32,229 nt of DNA. Origin: Actinomycetota bacterium (lineage in GTDB: Bacteria > Actinomycetota > Actinomycetes > S36-B12 > UBA5976). The notes under the pieces were generated by a model, which was not told where the DNA came from, did no database searches, and saw only the letters and a list, made by a program, of their open reading frames with translations. The position numbers were made by a program, and so were the translations under genes. The DNA lies in assembly GCA_009918005.1 (NCBI GenBank), contig RGDC01000007.1:1-32229 (forward strand). The letters are read 5' to 3'. Positions 25,500 to 32,229 of the stretch are shown here, in pieces (within the stretch, counting starts at the first letter, position 1; each line of letters opens with the position of its first letter).

Positions 25500-26393
25500 A
25501 TGGCTACCGGAGTAACAACAAATACCTTTTCGGAAAACCCTTACATAACTGTTGCCGAGTATAAGAACGCTCCGACTAGCATTGATTACGATAATCTCGT
25601 AGTAGGCGGCAACGCCAATGCCCAAGACGGAGAGCTGAGCCGCGTTATTCTGCGCGCTTCTTCCTATCTTGATGAATACCTTAATCAAAATCTAGTAGCT
25701 GATACTCAGACCGAGACTCAACGCACCCGTATTACTCCGCAGGGCTATGTCTCGCTCCACCCGGACCGCAACCCTATTATTTCTCTAAGTTCTTTTCAGT
25801 ATGGATCCGATCCCAATAACCTACAAACAATGACGGATCCGAGCCAATCTTGGTTTGAAAATCAACAAATCATTATTCCGCTTTCGCAGCTCTCTACTAC
25901 TTATTCAAGCGCTGGACCGCTTGCGTTCGGCTCAGGTCTAGGATCTCGCACTCAGATCTTCTGTAAATATACCTATGTCGCGGGCTTTGTTAATACTACG
26001 CTGGCTTCTGCCGCGAGCGCAGCCGCAACTTCTCTTACGGTCAAGTCCGGAGCAGGGATACTTGCCGGCGCGCAGCTCCGGATCTATGACGGGGCAAATC
26101 AAGAGACAGTAACAGTAGCAAGCAACTACACCTACGGATCTACGACAGTTCCGCTAACGGCTGGACTTACCTATTCTCACGCAGCTGGAGTTGCCATAGG
26201 CAATATGCCCAACGCAATCAAAGAAGCAGCGATCTTGATTACTACGGCGTTGATTAAAGTGCGTGGCGATAACTCGATGACTATGAATATCACTACGCAA
26301 CCGAGCGCTAACCTATCTACCGGAACAAGCCGCTACGGATCCGAAATACAATTAGCGCTGGATATGGTAGATAAATACCGCAGGGTCCGATAA
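25500..26393 (+). CDS. Head-tail connector/adaptor-like protein
   Basis: 'VILRASSYLDEYLNQNL...YTYVAGF...NAIKEAAILITTALIKVRGD' gp6-like pattern; genomic position. Confidence 0.7.
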   Translation: MATGVTTNTFSENPYITVAEYKNAPTSIDYDNLVVGGNANAQDGELSRVILRASSYLDEYLNQNLVADTQTETQRTRITPQGYVSLHPDRNPIISLSSFQYGSDPNNLQTMTDPSQSWFENQQIIIPLSQLSTTYSSAGPLAFGSGLGSRTQIFCKYTYVAGFVNTTLASAASAAATSLTVKSGAGILAGAQLRIYDGANQETVTVASNYTYGSTTVPLTAGLTYSHAAGVAIGNMPNAIKEAAILITTALIKVRGDNSMTMNITTQPSANLSTGTSRYGSEIQLALDMVDKYRRVR

Positions 26394-26881
26394 TGGCAGG
26401 GCGCACCGGAGTTCGGCAGCAGCTCTCGGAGTTTATTTCGAACCCGCCGATAGCCACGCTCAATCAGGTATTTACTTCTTTTCCGAAGCGCATTAACTAT
26501 CAAGTCAATTCGCAACCGGGTCAGTTATCGCGAGCTGCCGCAGTAGTTTTTATTCAAGCGGAAGATGAGTCACGCATAGCGGTAGGCGGTGCTACTAACG
26601 GCTGGAAGCGCGTTGATTACACAGTAATTATTCAGATCTATCAGCACTCGCTGGAGCGCAATAGCGAAAATGCGATGACGGCGTTTGATACCCTAGTAGA
26701 TAACATCAAGGATAGACTACGCAGCGATCACAACTTTGGGGATACTACGGGAACGCTAGTATGGCAGGGAGCCGAACCCCGTATCTCAGCTCGATACGGC
26801 GAGCCGGCAACTTCGCAAGAAGGCGCTACGGAAACCTACGCTGAGATAGAATTCGTTGTTACCGAGATGATCCAAGCATAA
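26393..26881 (+). CDS. Tail terminator/neck-like protein
   Basis: Size and order upstream of tail tube; 'YTVIIQIYQHSLERNSENAMTAFDTLVDNIKDRLRSD'. Confidence 0.6.
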   Translation: MAGRTGVRQQLSEFISNPPIATLNQVFTSFPKRINYQVNSQPGQLSRAAAVVFIQAEDESRIAVGGATNGWKRVDYTVIIQIYQHSLERNSENAMTAFDTLVDNIKDRLRSDHNFGDTTGTLVWQGAEPRISARYGEPATSQEGATETYAEIEFVVTEMIQA

Positions 26882-26886
26882 GGAGC

Positions 26887-27078
26887 ATGATGAAATATAC
26901 ATATAACGGAACAGAAGAACGCGTGTTCCCAACGCTAGGGATCACAGTTAAGCCCGGACAAGAGTTTGACGCGCCTGAGAATTTCAGCGCGGCAGATGTA
27001 ACTCCTGCTGGCGCGAAAGTAGCACCAAAAGCACCAACAACCCCGTCTGCCGCGTCAGACATGAAAGCAGGAGAGTGA
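26887..27078 (+). CDS. Hypothetical small protein
   Basis: 63 aa: 'YTYNGTEERVFPTLGITVKPGQEFDAPENF...'. Confidence 0.6.
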   Translation: MMKYTYNGTEERVFPTLGITVKPGQEFDAPENFSAADVTPAGAKVAPKAPTTPSAASDMKAGE

Positions 27079-27082
27079 TTAA

Positions 27083-28069
27083 ATGACAGTACAGAATTCC
27101 GTACGCAGTTATTTAGGTATTGCGAAAGAAGCAACTAAAGGAACTGCCGTAACGCCAACAGACTTTATCCCGGTAATGGTTGATAGCCTAAAGCCGGTTG
27201 ATCTAATTGATCCACTTTACGATACTGGACTACGCGGATCTATGGTTACTAACTATAACTATATTCCGGGTCGCACAAGATCTACTTTTGATTTCGGCGG
27301 TCATGTGTTTGCCGATACTATTGGTTATCCGATTGCTGGAATTATGGGATCCGTAGCCACATCAGGAGCGAGCGCACCTTACACTCACACAGTATCCTTG
27401 CTCAACGCAAGCGCTACCGGAGCTGACTCACAACCGATCTCCTACACTCTCACCGACTTCTATGCTGCGAATGTTCGCGCATACGCCGGTATTCAATTCC
27501 ATGACTTCTCTTTGAAGTTTAATGCTGACGGAATGCTCGAATACGAAGCAAAGGGAACAGGTTGGGCTTCGGCTGCTTCTGCTACTCCTACTCCTTCGTT
27601 CTCAACTGTTCTTCCTACTCCGGTATGGCGTGGAGCGGTCACTATTGGCGGAACTACAATCACCAACTCTATCTCCGGCTCATTAGATCTAAAGCGTTCA
27701 GTAACTCCGATCTACGGCATTTCTACTACGCAAAATCCTTATCAGATCTTTACCGGACCGCTAGAAGTTACCGGCAAGTTTGAGTTTGTTATGGAAGCGG
27801 ATACCGAATTAACCCGCTATCTCACCAACACTCAACCTGCTATTGTTCTAAATTGGAACTACGGATCAGGCGCAAGCGAACTACAACTACAAGCAACCTT
27901 ATCTAAGGGCGCTTATGTAGCAGCTGTAATTGATCGCGGAGAAGACTTCGTCAAGATCGCGGTAGATGTAAATGCGCAAGCACAAACTACTGACGCTGGA
28001 TCTTCCGGCGGATTTGCTCCGATCAAGTGGGTTCTAAAGAACGCTAAAGCAAGTGGTACTTACGCGTAA
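27083..28069 (+). CDS. Major tail (tube) protein
   Basis: 'SYLGIAKEATKGTAVTPTDFIPV...DLIDPLYDTGLRGSM' typical tail-tube N-terminus; position before chaperones. Confidence 0.8.
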   Translation: MTVQNSVRSYLGIAKEATKGTAVTPTDFIPVMVDSLKPVDLIDPLYDTGLRGSMVTNYNYIPGRTRSTFDFGGHVFADTIGYPIAGIMGSVATSGASAPYTHTVSLLNASATGADSQPISYTLTDFYAANVRAYAGIQFHDFSLKFNADGMLEYEAKGTGWASAASATPTPSFSTVLPTPVWRGAVTIGGTTITNSISGSLDLKRSVTPIYGISTTQNPYQIFTGPLEVTGKFEFVMEADTELTRYLTNTQPAIVLNWNYGSGASELQLQATLSKGAYVAAVIDRGEDFVKIAVDVNAQAQTTDAGSSGGFAPIKWVLKNAKASGTYA

Positions 28070-28080
28070 CAAATAGATCC

Positions 28081-28136
28081 GAACAGGCGGGGTTGGTTGA
28101 TAACGATAGCCTTCCCGTTATCCCACCAGCCTGTTC
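28081..28136. other. Long imperfect intergenic stem-loop
   Basis: GAACAGGC...TGGT..ATAACG-[loop]-CGTTAT..ACCA-GCCTGTTC between tail tube and chaperone genes; no poly-T. Confidence 0.65.
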
Positions 28137-28181
28137 CTTACGCTACGATAGGCGGAAGGCAACTACTAGGAAAGGCAAATA

Positions 28182-28535
28182 ATGTCTAAGCAAATCAAAC
28201 TCCCTTCGGGAAACACAGTAAAACTCAAAGATCCTAAAGATTTGCGCGTAAAAGATCGTAAGCGCGTAATCAAAACTACTGACTCGCAAGAAGGCGATCT
28301 ATCTAAGGCTATGGCTTTAGGAGAAGCAATTATTGCTATGCTCGTAGAAGAGTGGTCGTTCGATCTAATTATTCCTTCTATCAAGATCGAGTCTATTGAA
28401 GAACTAGAAATGGCAGATTACGATTACCTTATCGAGCAGACCAAAGACGCGCAGAAAGCATTGTTCCCTAGCCTGACGGAAAGTGACGATAACGCCGCAG
28501 ACCCAAAAGCGATTACCGCCGACTCCAAAGATTAA
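28182..28535 (+). CDS. Tail assembly chaperone, short form (gpG-like)
   Basis: Order tail tube - chaperone - tape measure; contains in-frame C_CCA_AAA near the 3' end. Confidence 0.8.
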   Translation: MSKQIKLPSGNTVKLKDPKDLRVKDRKRVIKTTDSQEGDLSKAMALGEAIIAMLVEEWSFDLIIPSIKIESIEELEMADYDYLIEQTKDAQKALFPSLTESDDNAADPKAITADSKD

Positions 28536-28732
28536 AGTGGTTGCTCAAAGGCGGTCATAGGGTCGCTGAGTTCGATTATCCTGATGAGCAGTGGTTTTAT
28601 TATCAAATGGCGGAACGCTTCGGCTGGACTCCGGATCAAGTAGATAATCTACCGGCTAATACGGCGGATTGGTTAATGGCGATAGCGGTGACAGTAGAAG
28701 AAGTCAAAGCAGAAAGGATAGATCCGAAGTGA
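28182..28732 (+). CDS. Tail assembly chaperone, -1 frameshift product (gpGT-like)
   Basis: Slip at C_CCA_AAA (28502-28508) yields ...DNAADPKSDYRRLQRLKWLLKGGHRVAEFDYPDEQWFYYQMAERFGWTPDQVDNLPANTADWLMAIAVTVEEVKAERIDPK. Confidence 0.8.
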
Positions 28733-29187
28733 GCGGTGCGATAATAGTCAAGAACTTGAAAGAAGTTCTAGCTGCTATTGACGGCGCTGGAGATCGCATA
28801 GAGCAAGGCGCGCAGATAGGCATAGCCCAAGCCGGCTTAGCAATTCAACGCCAAGCACAAATCAACGCCAACACCGGAACACGCCGCCGCGAAGGTAGCC
28901 GAATTATTCCGCCTAAGCACATTGGCCCTAGCGGATCCGGACCAAATGTAATTACTGGAACGCTCCGGAGATCTATCCGCACATCAGTAGCGTTTGGATT
29001 TGACTCGTATATTGCCGTAATTGGTCCGACAGTTGAGTATGCGCGAGCGGTTGAATTAGGCTCACCACGCTGGAAATCCGGCGTAAAATATCCCTACTTA
29101 GAACCGGCGGCTATTGCTCTAATCAAGAGCGGTAAGATTAACCGGATCTTTGTTGGCGCAATCAAGTCTAAGTTAGGTAGGGGATAA
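28729..29187 (+). CDS. HK97 gp10-like/minor tail-type protein
   Basis: GTGA coupling at 28729; 'GLAIQRQAQINANTGTRRREGSRI...GTLRRSIRTS...IGPTVEYARAVELGSPRW'. Confidence 0.65.
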   Translation: MSGAIIVKNLKEVLAAIDGAGDRIEQGAQIGIAQAGLAIQRQAQINANTGTRRREGSRIIPPKHIGPSGSGPNVITGTLRRSIRTSVAFGFDSYIAVIGPTVEYARAVELGSPRWKSGVKYPYLEPAAIALIKSGKINRIFVGAIKSKLGRG

Positions 29188-32100
29188 TGGCTACAACGCT
29201 TGAAACCCTAGTAGTCAAATTACAGGCTGATGTTGCGGATCTCAAAGGCGGATTAGCACAAGCGCAGACTTCTCTCAAAGGCTTGGACTCATCAGTATCT
29301 ACCGCTAGTGCGGGCATGGGTAAGTTTGGATCTAGTCTCAAAAAACTAGCCGGGGTAATGGCGGCTACTTTTGGAGCGCAACAGATAATTCAATTTAGCA
29401 AAGACTCGGTAATGGCTGCTTCTAATATGGCAGAGTCTTTATCAAAAGTCCGAGTAGTGTTCGAAGACGGAGCTGCGGCAGTAGAAAAATGGGCTGCGAG
29501 CGCGGCTACGAACATGGGTATTTCTAATCAAGCCGCTTTAGAAGCAGCTGGAACCTACGGCAATTTATTTCAAGCGTTCGGACTCGGACAAGGTGAGTCA
29601 CAGAAAATGTCTATGTCGCTGGTCCAACTAGCCGGAGATATGGCTTCGTTCAACAACACTAGCATTGATGACGCAATACTTGCGCTGCGATCCGGTCTAT
29701 CAGGAGAAACCGAACCGCTTAAACGATTTGGTGTTGCTCTATCTGACGCTCGATTAAAAGCCGAAGCAGCCGCTATGGGCTTAGGAACTTTTACCGGAAC
29801 ACTTCCACCGGCGATCAAGTCGCAAGCCGCTTATTCGTTGATTATGAAAGATACAACATTGGCGCAAGGCGATTATGCCCGGACCGCAGACGGAACCGCA
29901 AACACAATGAAGACTATGCAAGCGCAGTTTGCTGACGCGAAAGTAGCGCTCGGAGAAGCGCTTATGCCGGCATTTCGGGGATTACTGGGAGTATTAAAGT
30001 TAATTATTCCTATGCTAAAGGCGCTCGGCAATTTCTTTAAGAATAATCAAGATGAAATTAAAGCCTTCGCAATAGCGGTAGGTATTGGATCCGTAGCGTG
30101 GGGTATCTATACAGTAGCGGTAAAGAGAGCTGAGATAGCGCAGAAGTTATTGAACCTAGCGCAAAAAATGAACCCTATTGGCTTGATTGTGATAGCAGTA
30201 GGCTTGCTCGCAGCTGGACTCGTAAAGTTATGGAAAAATAGCGAGACATTCCGTAATGTGGTTTTATCGGTAGCCAAGGCTGCGATTAAGGCTTTTGCTT
30301 CTGTAATACCTATGGTCGGTCAAGTCTTCGAAGCAATTATGAAAATAGTCACCGGACCCATGAGATTATTCTTAGGCGTATTGTCTAAGTTGCCCGGAGT
30401 CGGTAAGTACGCAAAGTCTGGACTTGACTTTATCAATAAAGGATTAGACGGGATCTCTGACTTTGCAGATAAAGCAGCCAAGAAAGCCAATGACTTAATT
30501 AAGACTCTTGACAATGTCGGTAAGGCTAAAGACAAAGCAGATAAGGCTGGATCCAAAGGTAAAGGCAAAGGCGCGGGCAGAGCTGCGGCTGACGGCTTCG
30601 TAGATCCTGCTGCGGCAAAGAAAGCTGCGGCTGCGGAAGAAAAACGCTTAAAGAAATTAGAAGAATACAAAGACAAAGTTCAAGATATCTATAAAGACAT
30701 GAACGAAGTCATAGCCGAAAGCCAAGAGAAAATGGCGGAAGCGGCTAAAGATCGAGATGAAGCAATGGCGGCTGCGCAAGAGCGCTATGCCGATACAGTA
30801 GCGGATCTTAATAAGTCATACAACGAAGCATTGGCGAGCGCTCAGGAAACCTATGATGACGCAGTAGGAGACGCTCGGAAGCGCCATACTCTTGCGCTCG
30901 CAGACATAGCCAAAGATTACGCCAAGAAAACCGAAGAGATCGAGTTCCGCTTACAGGAACGACTCAACGATATTCGTGCGCGAGCTGCCGAGAAGTCTGC
31001 GGATCTTCAACAGAAAGCAGCTGATAAGCAAGCAGACATAATCCGTCAATCAGTAGATCGCTTACGCAGCGCTTTCGCTTCCGGCACCGGGTTCTCAATA
31101 GCCGATATGTTCAAAGACTCCAAGAGCGGTGGCGGCTTATTAGCGGCTATGAAAAAACAACTTACCGCAGCTCGCACACTTCAAGAGAACGCCGCTTATC
31201 TAGCCGGACAAGGCTACTCACAGACCTTTATTGAGCAGGTAGTCAAGGCTGGACCCGAAGCCGGTAATCAAATTGTCGAAGGATTAAAGAACGCGTCACC
31301 GGAGCAGCAAGCTGAGATCCGAGACACCTTCTTGGCTATGGAAGATATCCAAGAGTCCGGATTAGATGTGTTGGCTCGATCTATGAGCAACGGGGCAAAA
31401 CTTGCAACTTCCGAGCTGCGCCGCGCTTACGATAAAGTAGCAGAAGATCTAAAAGACTCATTAGCCGAAGTCGATGCCGAACTCAAAGAAAGCCTTGCTG
31501 ACGCACATGCCGAGTATCGCCGGTCTATGTCTGCGGCTATGGCTGAGTCGCTGGAGCGGACCGCCGAAGCCAAGCGTCAATTAGAAGAAGCCTTAGCGAG
31601 CGCTGCCGAAACGCTAGAAAAGTCTCGACTAGCTGCTAAAAAGAGACTTGACGAAGGATTAGCGGAAGCGCAAAAAACTTTACAAGACGCATTAGTAAAA
31701 GCGCAAAAAGCATACGAAGAAAAGATAGATGAAATTGCTAAAGCAACGGAAAAGAAGTTAGCAGATCTACGGGCTAAATTAGCCGAAATTGCTGACCTTA
31801 TGCGTAAATTAGGAGAAGCGCAAGCAGCTCTTGACGCTATGAAAAAAGCGCCGGTCTATACCCCGCTTCCACCCGGAGTCACTTACGATCCAAACAAGAA
31901 ATTATTTACTGCTGGCGGTAGCGGTGCTGGATCTAGTGGTATTACAACTGACGCAGCAATTAAAAAAGCAGACGCAATAGACCTGCTTTATGAAAAAAGT
32001 GCTACTTATTATGCTGATAAAGCGGCTACTCTAGTGGGAACAACAGGATATACAGGCATGACCGCTGCTGAAATAGAGTCAGAAAGAAGAAGAGAAAGCG

Positions 32101-32229
32101 GCAATAGGTTCCAAATAACAGTAAATGCCGCCACAAACGCGTCACCTTCTTCTATTGCTAATAGTGTAGTAGCAGCACAAAAGTATGGATCCGCAGTTGT
32201 TGTAGGTCGCGGATACGGGCGTGGGGCGG
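29187..32229 (+). CDS. Tail tape measure protein (3' truncated by window edge; absent from ORF track)
   Basis: Open from ATG 29187 to the end; 'FSKDSVMAASNMAESLSKVRVVFEDGAAAVEKWAASAATNMGISNQAALEAAGTYGNLFQAFGL' TMP signature plus hydrophobic segments and long coiled coil. Confidence 0.9.
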   Translation, partial: MATTLETLVVKLQADVADLKGGLAQAQTSLKGLDSSVSTASAGMGKFGSSLKKLAGVMAATFGAQQIIQFSKDSVMAASNMAESLSKVRVVFEDGAAAVEKWAASAATNMGISNQAALEAAGTYGNLFQAFGLGQGESQKMSMSLVQLAGDMASFNNTSIDDAILALRSGLSGETEPLKRFGVALSDARLKAEAAAMGLGTFTGTLPPAIKSQAAYSLIMKDTTLAQGDYARTADGTANTMKTMQAQFADAKVALGEALMPAFRGLLGVLKLIIPMLKALGNFFKNNQDEIKAFAIAVGIGSVAWGIYTVAVKRAEIAQKLLNLAQKMNPIGLIVIAVGLLAAGLVKLWKNSETFRNVVLSVAKAAIKAFASVIPMVGQVFEAIMKIVTGPMRLFLGVLSKLPGVGKYAKSGLDFINKGLDGISDFADKAAKKANDLIKTLDNVGKAKDKADKAGSKGKGKGAGRAAADGFVDPAAAKKAAAAEEKRLKKLEEYKDKVQDIYKDMNEVIAESQEKMAEAAKDRDEAMAAAQERYADTVADLNKSYNEALASAQETYDDAVGDARKRHTLALADIAKDYAKKTEEIEFRLQERLNDIRARAAEKSADLQQKAADKQADIIRQSVDRLRSAFASGTGFSIADMFKDSKSGGGLLAAMKKQLTAARTLQENAAYLAGQGYSQTFIEQVVKAGPEAGNQIVEGLKNASPEQQAEIRDTFLAMEDIQESGLDVLARSMSNGAKLATSELRRAYDKVAEDLKDSLAEVDAELKESLADAHAEYRRSMSAAMAESLERTAEAKRQLEEALASAAETLEKSRLAAKKRLDEGLAEAQKTLQDALVKAQKAYEEKIDEIAKATEKKLADLRAKLAEIADLMRKLGEAQAALDAMKKAPVYTPLPPGVTYDPNKKLFTAGGSGAGSSGITTDAAIKKADAIDLLYEKSATYYADKAATLVGTTGYTGMTAAEIESERRRESGNRFQITVNAATNASPSSIANSVVAAQKYGSAVVVGRGYGRGA

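Noticed and set aside
30320-30676. 118-aa minus-strand ORF
   Set aside because: Antisense to the tape measure gene; Ala/Ser/Leu-rich shadow of Lys/Ala-rich coding
1-32229. CRISPR arrays, tRNA or rRNA genes, transposons/integrase
   Set aside because: No spaced direct repeats, cloverleaf candidates, or transposase/integrase signatures seen; tRNA absence would need a tRNAscan run

Overview
The window looks like about 32 kb of a tailed (siphovirus-like) actinobacteriophage genome, with nearly all genes on the + strand. The actinobacterial host is inferred from a WhiB-like protein and a gp88-like protein. Left part (1-10.5 kb): early/replication/accessory genes, including a calcineurin-like phosphoesterase, gp88-like protein, Erf/Sak-like annealing candidate, Cas4/RecB-like exonuclease, WhiB, HTH replication protein, RusA, DUF2958, a transglycosylase, HNH, SSB, and many small ORFs. 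Middle (10.65-14.8 kb): a compact, translationally coupled operon that reads as a DNA-base hypermodification cassette: ParB-like protein, TET/JBP-type 2OG-Fe(II) dioxygenase, amino acid:DNA transferase (aGPT-Pplase-like), PLP fold-type-II enzyme, and P-loop (5hmU DNA kinase-like) kinase. Right part (14.8-32.2 kb): structural module, with TerS, TerL, fibre-like proteins, portal, MuF, protease/scaffold fusion, major capsid with a frame disruption, connectors, tail tube, tail chaperones with a canonical CCCAAAA -1 frameshift site, and a truncated tape measure. The cassette is the most interesting system. GAGCTGC/GCAGCTC, GCTGGA and GGATCC also appear strongly over-represented, the first two in all three codon phases, which suggests DNA-level selection. 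All family calls are from reading motifs by eye; no searches were run, and k-mer counts are hand counts.
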